This document shows, piece after piece, positions 37,343 to 48,082 of a stretch of DNA of 64,000 bases. This DNA comes from Cupriavidus basilensis. Lineage in GTDB: Bacteria; Pseudomonadota; Gammaproteobacteria; Burkholderiales; Burkholderiaceae. The DNA is taken from the NCBI RefSeq assembly GCF_000832305.1, contig NZ_CP010537.1:558001-622000 (forward strand). The letters are read 5' to 3'. The position numbers were made by a program, and so were the translations under genes. The notes under the pieces are model-generated. The model was not told the origin of the DNA. It ran no database searches and saw only the letters and a list, made by a program, of their open reading frames with translations. Position 1 is the first letter of the stretch, and every line of letters begins with the position of its first letter.

Positions 37343-38128
37343 TTAGCCGAGGTCGCCGCCGCCCACGGGCAGGACGGTGCCGGTGATGTAAGAGGCCTCG
37401 TCGGACGCCAAAAACAGAATCGCGCGCACCTGTTCATCAATGGTGCCGTAGCGGTGCATCAGGCTGGATGCCATGGTCTGGTCGACGATGCCCTGGTACC
37501 ACGCGGCTTCCTGCGGGGTCTGCTCCGCCGTGTTGCGGGGCACTTTGCGCGGCGGCGCTTCGGTGCCCCCGGTGGCGATCGCATTGACGCGGATGCCGTC
37601 CTGCGCGTGCTCGAAGGCGAGGCTGGCGGTCAGGGCGTTGACGCCGCCCTTGGCGGCCGCGTAGGGCACGCGGTAGATGCTGCGCGTGGCGATGGACGAG
37701 ACGTTGACGATCACGCCCTGCTTGCGCTCGATCATGCCGGGCAGCACGGCGCGGCAACACCACAGGGTGGGAAACAGGGAGCGGCGGATCTCGGCTTCGA
37801 TCTGCGCCTCCTCGTATTCCTGGTAGGGCTTGGCCCAGATGGTGCCGCCCACGTTATTGACGAGGACATCGATGCGGCCATGGGCCTGCAGCGCCGCGCT
37901 GGTCATCAGGCAGGCGCCGGCATAGGTTTCCAGGTCGGCCTCCACCGCTAGTGCCTGGCCGCCGTTCGCGTGGATTTGCGCGGCGACCTCGTGCACCAGT
38001 GCCGCGCGGTCGACCAGCACCAGGCTGGCGCCCTCGGCCGCGGCGGCTAGCGCCACGCCGCGTCCAATCCCCTGCGCCGCGCCGGTTACCACGGCGATTT
38101 TTCCGCTAAAGCGCGCGTTGTTGTTCAT
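37343..38128 (-). CDS. benD: 1,6-dihydroxycyclohexa-2,4-diene-1-carboxylate dehydrogenase BenD
   Basis: The 261-residue SDR has TGAAQGIGRG near residue 15, NNVGG, and YAAAKGG with the catalytic tyrosine and lysine. Its place directly after benC and its TIWAKPYQEY stretch identify BenD, which oxidises the benzoate cis-diol to catechol with release of CO2 and NADH. It ends the catA-benABCD operon. High-GC coding, like the flanking replicon, starts here. Confidence 0.95.
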   Translation of the reverse strand: MNNNARFSGKIAVVTGAAQGIGRGVALAAAAEGASLVLVDRAALVHEVAAQIHANGGQALAVEADLETYAGACLMTSAALQAHGRIDVLVNNVGGTIWAKPYQEYEEAQIEAEIRRSLFPTLWCCRAVLPGMIERKQGVIVNVSSIATRSIYRVPYAAAKGGVNALTASLAFEHAQDGIRVNAIATGGTEAPPRKVPRNTAEQTPQEAAWYQGIVDQTMASSLMHRYGTIDEQVRAILFLASDEASYITGTVLPVGGGDLG

Positions 38129-38156
38129 AGCGTGTCTTTGATCCGTGGAAGGTGGG

Positions 38157-39743
<1,587 letters not shown>

Positions 39744-39747
<4 letters not shown>

Positions 39748-41132
39748 GCTTCACTCCCGGCGCTGCTGATCTTGCTGGCTTCGGCTCCGGTGGCCTTCTT
39801 CATCACGTCCAGCCAGTAGCGGTGCTGCACCGTGTACAGGCCTTCGTCCTCGGTCTTGACGCCGCTCATCAACGGCTTGAGGCCAATCTTGCGCGCAGCC
39901 TCGTCGGCGCCCTCCACCCAGTGCGTGGCGCCGCGGCACATGTCGTTCCATGCCACCGCGCTGCCGGCATAGCCTTGCTGGCAGGCGCGGAATTCTTCCA
40001 GGTCGTCGGGCGTGGCCATGCCGCTGACGTTGAAGAAATCCTCGTACTGACGGATGCGGCGTGCGCGCGCGTCGTCGGCTTCGCCCTTGGGCGCGATGCA
40101 ATAGATGGTGACTTCGGTCTTGTCAACCGACAGCGGGCGCAGCACGCGGATCTGCGAGCCGAACTGGTCCATCAGATAGACGTTGGGGTACAGGCACAGG
40201 TTGCGCGAGTTCTGGATCATCCAGTCCGCCGTCTCGGCGCCGCAGCGCTCGGCGAATTCCTCGCGCCGGTTGAAGTTCGGCCGGTCTTCCGGGTTGGCCC
40301 AGCGCGACCACAACAGCATGTGGCCGTGATCAAACGCGTAGAAGCCGCCGCCTTGCCGGCCCCAGTTGCCCGCATCCATGGCCCGGATCTTGTCCTCGCG
40401 GGCATTTTCCTGCTTGCGGTGATTAGTGGTGGCGGCGTAGTTCCAGTGCACGGCGGAGACGTGGTAGCCGTCGGCGCCGTTCTCGGTTTGCAGCTTCCAG
40501 TTGCCTTCGAAGGTATAGGTGGACGCGCCACGCAGCACTTCCAGGCCGTCGGCGGACTGGTCCACGATCATGTCGATGATCTTGGCCGCCTCGCCCAGGA
40601 AATCCTTGAGCGGCGCCACATCCGGGTTCAGGCTGCCGAACAGGAAGCCGCGGTAGTTCTCGAAGCGCGCCACCTTCTTCAGGTCGTGCGAGGCTTCCTT
40701 GTTGAAGCAATCGGGGTAGCCGGCGCCTTCCGGATCCTTGACCTTGAGCAGCTTGCCGCTGTTGTTGAAGGTCCAGCCATGGAACGGGCAGGTGTAGGTC
40801 GCCTTGTTGCCGCGCTTGTGGCGGCACAGCATGGCGCCGCGATGGGTGCAGGCGTTGATCAGCGCGTTGAGTTCGCCCTGGCGGTTGCGTGCGATCACGA
40901 TCGGCTGGCGGCCGATGTAGGTGGTGTAGTAATCGTTGTTGCCGGGGATCTGGCTTTCGTGGGCCAGGTAGATCCAGTTGCCCTCGAAGATGTGCTTCAT
41001 CTCGAGTTCGAACAGGGCCTCGTCGGTGAAGGCGCTGCGATGCAGGCGGTGGTCGCCGGTCTCGCGGTTTTCCACCAGGTAGTCGTCCAGGCGCTTCAGG
41101 GCCGGGCTGTGGTCCGGGTAAATGGGGATCAT
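39744..41132 (-). CDS. benA: Benzoate 1,2-dioxygenase large subunit BenA
   Basis: The 462-residue alpha subunit has the Rieske 2Fe-2S motif (C95-T-H97 and C115-P-F-H118) and the mononuclear iron site [10 protein letters not shown] near residue 220. It hydroxylates benzoate to the cis-diol carboxylate. It is the first ben gene after catA, separated by 132 bp holding a strong hairpin. Confidence 0.97.
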
Positions 41133-41226
41133 GCGGTGTCTCCTGCATCCGTGGCGGATGCGCCGGGCCGTGAGGGATCCTCAGAAGCGGCCCTGATGTT
41201 GCTGCGTCGTGGCTGATGCTGTGGGA

Positions 41227-41259
41227 GGCGCCTGAGGTGCTTGAGGTGCCTCAGGCGCC
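41227..41259 (-). promoter_or_regulatory. Stem-loop in the catA-benA spacer
   Basis: GGCGCCTGAGG at 41227-41237 is the exact reverse complement of CCTCAGGCGCC at 41249-41259, with an 11-base loop, starting 6 nt after the catA stop. There is no U-tract, so a transcript-stabilising or processing hairpin is more likely than a full terminator. Confidence 0.6.
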
Positions 41260-41264
41260 GTGGC

Positions 41265-42179
41265 TTATGCGGCGGCGCGCGTGCGCTCCACTTCCGGTAC
41301 CGGCGCTGCCGCGCAATCGGCGTACAGGCGGAAATCGAAATCGATGGAGGCAAACGGCTTGTCCAGGCCGTGCTCGGCCAGTGCCCGCGGGGACTCGACG
41401 TGCCTGAGCGCTGGCACCAGGCCCTCGCGGCTGGCAAAGGCAAAGTCGTCCCACAGGTATTCGTCGCCGTCGATGTTGATCTGGGTGGTCAGCTTGCGAT
41501 GGCCGGGCGCGGACACGAAGAAGTGAATGTGCGCGGGACGCCGGCCATGGCGGCCCAGCAGGTCCAGCAGGCGCTGCGTGGTGCCTTGCGGCGGGCAGCC
41601 ATAACCCATCGGCACGATGCTGCGGAACTGGTAGCGGCCCTCGCTATCGGTGGTGATGGTGCGGCGCAGGTTGAAGTCGGACTGCGTCTTGTCGAAGAAC
41701 GAGTAGTTGCCGAGCAGGTTGGCATGCCAGACCTCCACCGAGGCGCCCGGCAGCGGCTTGCCGCTGGTGTCGAACACCGTGCCCTGCATGAACAGGACTT
41801 CGCCCTGGCCGTCTTCGCTGCCGTCGTCCAGCCGCGCGAAGCCTTCGCTCGCGGGCGCACCGGCCACGTACAGCGGGCCTTCGATGGTGCGCGGCGTGCC
41901 GCCGGCGAGACCGGCCTTTGCCTCGGCTTCATCCGCGCGGATGTCCAGGAAGCGCTCCAGGCCCAGGCCGGCGGCCAGCAGGCCAAGTTCCGGCCCGGCC
42001 TCGGCGAAGTACTCGATGCCCTTCCAGACTTCGCTGGCGCTCAGGTCCAGGTCTTCGATCGCCTTGAAGAGATCGGTGGTCAGGCGAACCACCACGCTTT
42101 GCACACGCGCATCGGCCTTGCCGCTGGCGGTGTCGAGGATGAACGCTTTCACCAGCGCTTCGATTTCCGGGTGCGTCAT
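41265..42179 (-). CDS. catA: Catechol 1,2-dioxygenase CatA
   Basis: The 304-residue intradiol dioxygenase starts at ATG 42179 (MTHPEIEALVKAF). The helical N-terminal dimerisation region is followed by the catalytic domain with IEGPLYV, VWHANLLGNYSFFD, GRYQFRSI and RRPAHIHFF, which contain the two tyrosine and two histidine ligands of Fe3+. It cleaves catechol to cis,cis-muconate. It is the first gene of the operon, divergent from the LysR regulator. No catB or catC occurs in the window. Confidence 0.96.
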   Translation of the reverse strand: MTHPEIEALVKAFILDTASGKADARVQSVVVRLTTDLFKAIEDLDLSASEVWKGIEYFAEAGPELGLLAAGLGLERFLDIRADEAEAKAGLAGGTPRTIEGPLYVAGAPASEGFARLDDGSEDGQGEVLFMQGTVFDTSGKPLPGASVEVWHANLLGNYSFFDKTQSDFNLRRTITTDSEGRYQFRSIVPMGYGCPPQGTTQRLLDLLGRHGRRPAHIHFFVSAPGHRKLTTQINIDGDEYLWDDFAFASREGLVPALRHVESPRALAEHGLDKPFASIDFDFRLYADCAAAPVPEVERTRAAA

Positions 42180-42262
42180 TTGTCTGCTCCTTGTCTCTGG
42201 TTTTCTATGTGGGGTCCGTCTTTGCAGTGGCATTGCGCCACGGAAGCGTGATCCGAACTAAA

Positions 42263-42277
42263 ATGCCATAAAGGTAT
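42263..42277. promoter_or_regulatory. BenM/CatM-type site, one mismatch
   Basis: ATGC, seven bases (CATAAAG), GTAT: one mismatch from ATAC-N7-GTAT. It lies about 85 bp before the catA start on the other strand. Confidence 0.55.
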
Positions 42278-42356
42278 AAAAAGTCGTTGTCACAGCCTGA
42301 TGCGAAGGATAGGAGTGCCAAAATCGGTGGTCCAACACTGTTTTAGTATTGGCTGG

Positions 42357-42371
42357 ATACTTAAAAGGTAT
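42357..42371. promoter_or_regulatory. BenM/CatM-type site, perfect consensus
   Basis: ATAC-TTAAAAG-GTAT matches exactly the ATAC-N7-GTAT consensus known for BenM and CatM. It ends 4 bp before the GTG start of the regulator, which suggests autoregulation as well as activation of catA-ben. Confidence 0.75.
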
Positions 42372-42375
42372 AGTC

Positions 42376-43293
42376 GTGGACTTGCGTCACTTACGTTACT
42401 TTGTTGCCGTCGCGGAGGAGCTCAACTTCACTCGCGCGGCCGAACGGCTGCATATCGCCCAGCCGCCGCTGAGCCGGCAGATCCAGCAACTGGAAGAGGG
42501 CCTGGGGGTGCAGCTCTTCGAGCGCAACGCGCGCCCGCTCAAGCTGACCGAGGCCGGGCGCTTTTTCTACGCGCACGCCCAGCAGTTGCTGGCGCAAGCC
42601 GCGGAGCTGGAGTCGATGACACGGCGGGTGGGGCAGATCGAGCGGAAGATGTCGCTCGGCTTTGTCGGCTCGACCCTGTACGGCATGCTGCCCAAGATCA
42701 TCCGGCGCTTTCGCGCCGAGCACCCGCAGATCGAGCTGAGCCTGGTGGAGATGACCACCATGGACCAGATCGCGGCCCTCAAGCAGGGCACCATCGACGT
42801 GGGGTTTGGCCGCATCCGGCACGAGGACCCGAACGTGCGCCGGGTCGTGCTGCGCGAGGAGCGGATGATCGTGGCGCTGCCGGTCGGGCACCCGCTCTCG
42901 CTGGCCAAGCCGGTGCTGGCCCTGCACGACCTGCTGGGCGAGACCCTGATCATCTTTCCCAAGGCGCCCCGACCAAGCTATGCCGACCAGGTGCTGGCGG
43001 CGTTTCATGACCGGGCCTTGCAGCCCGGGCGTATCCATGAAGCGCGTGAGCTGCAGATCGCGCTGGGGCTGGTGGCGGCCGGCGAGGGTATTTCGATCGT
43101 CCCGAGCAGCGTGCACGGCCTCAAGCGGGACGACATCAGCTACCGGGAGCTGGACGATCCCAACCTGGTCTCGCCCATCATCATGAGCATGCGCAGGCTC
43201 GACGAGACCGAGGAGATCAGCGCCTTGCTGGACATGATCTACCGGCTGTATGAGGAGGAGAAGCTGGTTTTCCTGCCGCCGAGCCAGGATTGA
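42376..43293 (+). CDS. LysR-family regulator of the cat-ben genes (BenM/CatR type)
   Basis: The 305-residue protein starts at GTG 42376 (VDLRHLRYFVAVAEELNF) after AAAGG. The helix-turn-helix holds AQPPLSRQIQQLEEGLGVQL, and the effector domain has LGFVGSTLYG and GEGISIVPSSV. Divergence from catA, and the perfect site at 42357, support control by benzoate and/or muconate, as in BenM. Whether it responds to one or both ligands cannot be told. Confidence 0.93.
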   Translation: MDLRHLRYFVAVAEELNFTRAAERLHIAQPPLSRQIQQLEEGLGVQLFERNARPLKLTEAGRFFYAHAQQLLAQAAELESMTRRVGQIERKMSLGFVGSTLYGMLPKIIRRFRAEHPQIELSLVEMTTMDQIAALKQGTIDVGFGRIRHEDPNVRRVVLREERMIVALPVGHPLSLAKPVLALHDLLGETLIIFPKAPRPSYADQVLAAFHDRALQPGRIHEARELQIALGLVAAGEGISIVPSSVHGLKRDDISYRELDDPNLVSPIIMSMRRLDETEEISALLDMIYRLYEEEKLVFLPPSQD

Positions 43294-43371
43294 TGGCTGC
43301 TGGCCTGATGGCGCCGGGGGAACTCTTGCATGCGGCCTGGCCTTGATTTGATTGGGTTTTCCGTTTCTAAC

Positions 43372-43391
43372 TCTTATATAAGATATAAGAC
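43372..43391. promoter_or_regulatory. Palindromic operator-like element upstream of acnB
   Basis: TCTTATATAAGA is a perfect 12-bp palindrome, followed directly by a further TATAAGAC half-site, in AT-rich DNA about 80 bp before the acnB start. It may overlap the promoter. The binding regulator is unknown; the GntR family is one possibility. Confidence 0.55.
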
Positions 43392-43468
43392 GTTTGACCC
43401 AAGGGGGCACTTTATTTTACAATCGCGGCACAACCGGTTTTTGCAACCCTATTACTCCGCAGGTTCCC

Positions 43469-46054
43469 ATGCTTGAAAACTATCGCGCCCATGTAGCCGA
43501 ACGCGCCGCGCTTGGCATCCCCCCTCTGCCGCTGACCGCCAAGCAGACTGCGGAGTTGATCGAATTGCTGAAATCCCCGCCGGCTGGCGAGGAACAAGTC
43601 CTGGTTGACCTGATCACGCATCGCGTGCCGGCGGGCGTGGACGACGCCGCCAAGGTCAAGGCCTCGTACCTGGCAGCCGTGGCGCTGGGCAAGGAAGCCT
43701 GCGCGCTGATCTCGCGTGCCAAGGCTGCCGAGCTGCTGGGCACCATGCTGGGCGGCTACAACATCTCCCCGCTGATCGAGCTGCTGGACGACGCCGAGAT
43801 TGGTCCCGTTGCGGCTGAGGCGCTCAAGAAGACGTTGCTGATGTTCGACGCCTTCCACGACGTCAAGGAAAAGGCCGACAAGGGCAACGCCATCGCCAAG
43901 TCCGTGCTGCAAAGCTGGGCCGACGCCGAGTGGTTCACCAGCCGTCCGGAAGTGCCGCAAAGCCTGACCGTGACCGTGTTCAAGGTCACCGGCGAAACCA
44001 ACACCGACGACCTCTCGCCGGCGCCGGACGCCACCACCCGCCCCGACATCCCGCTGCACGCGCTGGCCATGCTGAAAAACGCGCGCCCGGGCATCACCCC
44101 GGAAGAAGACGGCAAGCGCGGCCCGGTCAAGTTCATCGAATCGCTGAAGGAAAAGGGCAACCTGGTTGCCTACGTGGGTGACGTGGTCGGTACCGGTTCC
44201 TCGCGCAAGTCCGCCACCAACTCGGTGCTGTGGTTCACCGGCGAAGACATCCCGTTCGTGCCGAACAAGCGTTTCGGCGGCGTGTGCCTGGGCAGCAAGA
44301 TTGCCCCGATCTTCTACAACACCATGGAAGACGCCGGCGCACTGCCGATCGAGCTGGACGTGTCGCAGATGGAAATGGGTGACGTGGTCGAGCTGCGTCC
44401 CTATGATGGCAAGGCCCTGAAGAACGGCCAGGTGATCGCCGAGTTCACCGTCAAGTCCGACGTGCTGTTCGACGAAGTGCGCGCTGGCGGCCGTATTCCC
44501 CTGATCGTTGGCCGTGGCCTGACCGCTAAGGCCCGCGAGGCGCTCGGCCTGGCCCCGTCCACGCTGTTCCGCCTGCCGCACAACCCGGCCGACACCGGCC
44601 GCGGTTTCACGCTGGCCCAGAAGATGGTTGGCCGCGCCTGCGGCCTGCCGGAAGGCAAGGGCATCCGCCCGGGCACCTACTGCGAACCGAAGATGACCTC
44701 GGTGGGCTCGCAAGACACCACCGGCCCGATGACCCGCGACGAGTTGAAGGACCTGGCTTGCCTGGGCTTCTCGGCCGACCTGGTGATGCAGTCGTTCTGC
44801 CACACCGCCGCTTATCCGAAGCCGGTCGACGTCAAGACCCATCACACGCTGCCGCAGTTCATCAGCACCCGTGGCGGCATCTCGCTGCGCCCGGGCGATG
44901 GCGTGATCCACTCGTGGCTGAACCGCATGCTGCTGCCCGACACCGTTGGCACCGGCGGCGACTCGCACACCCGCTTCCCGATCGGCATCAGCTTCCCGGC
45001 AGGCTCGGGCCTGGTGGCGTTCGCCGCCGCCACCGGCGTGATGCCGCTGGACATGCCGGAATCCGTGCTGGTGCGCTTCAAGGGCAAGATGCAGCCCGGC
45101 GTCACCCTGCGTGACCTGGTCAACGCCATTCCGCTGTACGCCATCAAGTCGGGTCTGCTGACCGTGGCCAAGCAAGGCAAGAAGAACATCTTCTCGGGCC
45201 GCGTGCTGGAAATCGAAGGCCTGCCCGACCTGAAGGTCGAGCAAGCGTTCGAGCTGTCCGACGCTTCCGCCGAGCGTTCGGCCGCCGGTTGCTCGGTGCG
45301 CCTGAACAAGGAACCGATCATCGAGTACATCAACAGCAACATCACGCTGCTGAAGTGGATGATCGCCGAAGGCTACCAAGACCCGCGCAGCCTGTCGCGC
45401 CGTATCCAGGCCATGGAAGCCTGGCTGGCCGATCCCAAGCTGCTCGAGCCGGATGCGGACGCCGAGTACGCCGCCGTGATCGAGATCGACCTGGCCGACG
45501 TGCACGAGCCCATCGTGGCCTGCCCGAACGACCCGGACGACGTCAAGACCCTGTCGGAAGTGGCTGGCGCCAAGATCGACGAAGTCTTCATCGGTTCGTG
45601 CATGACCAACATCGGCCACTTCCGCGCAGCCTCCAAGCTGCTCGAAGGCAAGCGCGACATCCCCGTCAAGCTGTGGGTTGCCCCGCCGACCAAGATGGAC
45701 GCCAAGCAACTGACCGAAGAAGGCCACTACGGCGTGTTCGGCACGGCCGGCGCCCGCACCGAAATGCCGGGTTGCTCGCTGTGCATGGGTAACCAGGCAC
45801 AAGTGCGCGAAGGCGCCACGGTGATGTCGACCAGCACCCGTAACTTCCCGAACCGTCTGGGCAAGAACACCAACGTGTACCTGGGTTCGGCCGAGCTGGC
45901 GGCAATCTGCTCGCGCCTTGGCCGCATCCCGACCAAGGAAGAGTACATGTCGGACATGGGCGTGCTGGCCACCAACGGCGACCAGATCTACAAGTACCTG
46001 AACTTCGACAAGATCGAAGACTTCAAGGGCGTGGCGGATACGGTGACGGTGTAA
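43469..46054 (+). CDS. acnB: Aconitate hydratase B
   Basis: The 861-residue protein starts [15 protein letters not shown]. The order of domains is that of AcnB: N-terminal HEAT-like domain, then the swivel domain ([15 protein letters not shown]) and the catalytic domains. The 4Fe-4S ligands are in GSCMTNIG near residue 710 and GCSLCMGN near residue 770. It interconverts citrate and isocitrate in the TCA cycle and can act on 2-methylaconitate. Very strong codon bias for C-ending codons suggests high expression. A terminator follows at 46083. Confidence 0.98.
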   Translation: MLENYRAHVAERAALGIPPLPLTAKQTAELIELLKSPPAGEEQVLVDLITHRVPAGVDDAAKVKASYLAAVALGKEACALISRAKAAELLGTMLGGYNISPLIELLDDAEIGPVAAEALKKTLLMFDAFHDVKEKADKGNAIAKSVLQSWADAEWFTSRPEVPQSLTVTVFKVTGETNTDDLSPAPDATTRPDIPLHALAMLKNARPGITPEEDGKRGPVKFIESLKEKGNLVAYVGDVVGTGSSRKSATNSVLWFTGEDIPFVPNKRFGGVCLGSKIAPIFYNTMEDAGALPIELDVSQMEMGDVVELRPYDGKALKNGQVIAEFTVKSDVLFDEVRAGGRIPLIVGRGLTAKAREALGLAPSTLFRLPHNPADTGRGFTLAQKMVGRACGLPEGKGIRPGTYCEPKMTSVGSQDTTGPMTRDELKDLACLGFSADLVMQSFCHTAAYPKPVDVKTHHTLPQFISTRGGISLRPGDGVIHSWLNRMLLPDTVGTGGDSHTRFPIGISFPAGSGLVAFAAATGVMPLDMPESVLVRFKGKMQPGVTLRDLVNAIPLYAIKSGLLTVAKQGKKNIFSGRVLEIEGLPDLKVEQAFELSDASAERSAAGCSVRLNKEPIIEYINSNITLLKWMIAEGYQDPRSLSRRIQAMEAWLADPKLLEPDADAEYAAVIEIDLADVHEPIVACPNDPDDVKTLSEVAGAKIDEVFIGSCMTNIGHFRAASKLLEGKRDIPVKLWVAPPTKMDAKQLTEEGHYGVFGTAGARTEMPGCSLCMGNQAQVREGATVMSTSTRNFPNRLGKNTNVYLGSAELAAICSRLGRIPTKEEYMSDMGVLATNGDQIYKYLNFDKIEDFKGVADTVTV

Positions 46055-46082
46055 GCGGTATTGGTTTTCCAGCCGTACGTTT

Positions 46083-46110
46083 GAAAGGCCCCTTGCGGGG
46101 CCTTTCTTTT
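46083..46110 (+). terminator. Rho-independent terminator of acnB
   Basis: GAAAGGCCCC, loop TTGC, GGGGCCTTTC, then TTTT. A perfect 10-bp stem 29 bp after the acnB stop. Confidence 0.9.
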
Positions 46111-46135
46111 GGTTGGTCGCTGTGTTTTTAGCGGC

Positions 46136-46161
46136 GTTGGTTTTTGGGTCCAAAAACCAAC
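46136..46161. repeat. Perfect 12-bp inverted repeat
   Basis: GTTGGTTTTTGG and CCAAAAACCAAC separated by two bases. It may be a second terminator-like hairpin or a protein-binding site in the short acnB-thioesterase gap. Confidence 0.7.
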
Positions 46162-46218
46162 ACCACCCACAAAAAACCAAATAGCACTAAACCACACCTA
46201 GTTCTCCCCCTTCACATC

Positions 46219-46692
46219 ATGGCCCGCCTGAATCTCGAATTCCCCGAAGACCAATTCTGCTACTCCACCCACCTGACGGTGCGCGTGACCGATATCAACG
46301 CCGCCAACCACCTCGGCAACGACTCGATGATCTCGATGATTTCCGAGGCGCGGGCGCGCTTTTTGTTCGACCTGCGCACGGCAGACGAGCCGGATACGCA
46401 GACCGACCAGGTGGGCATCATCGTGACCGACCTGGCCACCACCTACCGCAATGAAGCCCATGCCCGCGACCAACTGCTGTTCGAGGTGGGGGTGATGGAC
46501 TTCAATCGCTATGGCGGCGATATCACCTTCCGCATCACGCGCCCGGCAGACCAGGCGCTGGTGGCCATGGCCAAGTCCGGTTTTGTCTTTTTCAGCTACG
46601 AGCGCAAGCAGGTCGTGCCGATGCCGGAGGCGTTCGCGCGCAAGTTCCCCAAGGTCAACTGGGTGGACCGCGGGGTGGCCAAGGCAGGCTAA
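46219..46692 (+). CDS. Hotdog-fold thioesterase
   Basis: The 157-residue protein has the 4HBT-like layout with VRVTDINAANHLGNDSMISM, where the acidic/Asn-His region matches the active helix of the family, and a strand ending FVFFSYERKQVVPMP. It probably hydrolyses an acyl-CoA. ATG 46219 is used since the frame upstream is AT-rich and not homologous. It is convergent with the glycosyltransferase, 20 bp apart. Confidence 0.8.
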   Translation: MARLNLEFPEDQFCYSTHLTVRVTDINAANHLGNDSMISMISEARARFLFDLRTADEPDTQTDQVGIIVTDLATTYRNEAHARDQLLFEVGVMDFNRYGGDITFRITRPADQALVAMAKSGFVFFSYERKQVVPMPEAFARKFPKVNWVDRGVAKAG

Positions 46693-46712
46693 GTCAGGCC
46701 AGGGCTCAGAAG

Positions 46713-47834
46713 CTACAGTCCGTAGTAAGGCCGGTTCGACTGGATGCGGGTGCTTTCGGCGGGCGGGAAACGCGCCTCGGCCAGCAGCTTTTGCAAGGCG
46801 GCCTTGCCTTGCGCCAGCGCGCCGACGTAGTACGCGCTGACCGTGAGTTCGTCGAGCGCGCGCCAGGCATAGACCGACGCGTCGACAAACAGGGTATCGG
46901 CCGGGCAGGGCATGGCCGCGGCCTGCTGGGCGTAGAGATGCGCCTGCGCGAACTCGCCGCGCAGCCGGTGGTAGCGGGCCAGTTCGCACAGCGGTTCGGC
47001 ACGCGCGGGGCGCGCCTGGTAGGCGGCGAGGTAGGCATCGCGTACGGCAGCGGGGGCGTAGGCCGGGTTTGCCGCATGCGCGGCGTCGGCGGCAAGGCGC
47101 TCTGTCAGCACGGCGATCTGGAACAGCGCGAACCAGCGCTCCTCCTCCCAGCCGCCCATGGCCACGCGCGCCTGGTATTGCTGCAGGCTGGCTTCCAGCT
47201 TGCCGGCGTCGCGGTAGCTCTGCGCCAGGTAGAAGCAGTAGCGCGCGTTGGCCGGATCGTTGCGCAGGGCGCGCTCCAGCACTTCGATGTCGCGCAGGTA
47301 GGTCTGCGGATCCCGGGCGCGGGCGCCATCGCGCGAGACCTCGATGGCAGGGCCGGGCAGGTGCTGCCAGGCGTGTGCCGGGTCCTGCGTCAGGTATTCG
47401 TGCAGCACACCCTCCCAGCGCCAGGGCTGGCCCGCCTTGACCAGGGCGTTGCGCTGGTATTGCCAGCCGCCCAGCTCGCACTGGAAGCGGTAGCCGTCGT
47501 CGGCCAGCCGGGGCCAGCGGAATCCTTCGGGCATGCGCAGGGTTTCATCGGCATCGATGAACAGTACGTAGTCTTCGGCGCCGGCCGCGCCCTCCATGCC
47601 GGCGCGCGCCAGCGCCAGGGCCTCGTTGCGGTTGTGCGCGAAATCGATCCAGGGCCGCTCATGGAGCGCGCCGGGCAGGTCCCCCATGATCTTGCGCACC
47701 AGCGCCTGGGTGCCGTCGGTGGACCCGGTGTCGACGATCGCCCAGCGGTCGATCCATGGCTTGACGGACGCGAGGCAGCGGGCGATCACCGGGGCCTCGT
47801 TCTTCACGATCATGTTCAGGCAGATGCGCGTCAA
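46713..47834 (-). CDS. Glycosyltransferase family 2 with tetratricopeptide-like tail
   Basis: The 373-residue protein starts at TTG 47834, preceded by AGGAAACC and giving the family N-terminus LTRICLNMIVKNEAPVIARC. The GT-A domain contains DTGSTDGT and the metal-binding DxD (FIDADE, D94 and D96). From about residue 200 the helical tail resembles TPR units (RDIEVLERALRNDPANARYC). Such GT2-TPR proteins add sugars to proteins or surface glycans. It is divergent from the gene at 48083, with the tandem repeat between them. Acceptor unknown. Confidence 0.85.
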   Translation of the reverse strand: MTRICLNMIVKNEAPVIARCLASVKPWIDRWAIVDTGSTDGTQALVRKIMGDLPGALHERPWIDFAHNRNEALALARAGMEGAAGAEDYVLFIDADETLRMPEGFRWPRLADDGYRFQCELGGWQYQRNALVKAGQPWRWEGVLHEYLTQDPAHAWQHLPGPAIEVSRDGARARDPQTYLRDIEVLERALRNDPANARYCFYLAQSYRDAGKLEASLQQYQARVAMGGWEEERWFALFQIAVLTERLAADAAHAANPAYAPAAVRDAYLAAYQARPARAEPLCELARYHRLRGEFAQAHLYAQQAAAMPCPADTLFVDASVYAWRALDELTVSAYYVGALAQGKAALQKLLAEARFPPAESTRIQSNRPYYGL

Positions 47835-48012
47835 TTCAGGTTTCCTGTGATCCTGGGGGGCGGGGCCACGGGCGGGATGGTCGGCCCGGCGCCGCGGCGA
47901 GCGCCAAGAATAGCGCAAAAAGATGGCAGCGCAACACGGCGCGGCAGGGCGCTTGGCGGAGCACGGCGAGGATGCCGAAATGCCGGGACATGGGGTAAGG
48001 TGTAAGCACTAC

Positions 48013-48071
48013 CATCCGGGCCAACATCCGGGCCAACATCCGGGCCAACATCCGGGCCAACATCCGGGCCA
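48013..48071. repeat. 12-bp tandem repeat, about 4.9 copies
   Basis: CATCCGGGCCAA starts at 48013, 48025, 48037, 48049 and 48061 (last copy incomplete). The array ends about 12 bp before the ATG at 48083, so it lies in the leader of that gene. Confidence 0.97.
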
Positions 48072-48082
48072 TTGTCATCGCC

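Noticed and set aside
43412..46180. 922-codon minus-strand frame opposite acnB
   Set aside because: acnB is certain from its Fe-S ligands and domain order; the antisense frame is a codon-bias shadow.
48013..48071. CRISPR-like array
   Set aside because: The copies are contiguous 12-bp units without spacers, so this is a simple tandem repeat.
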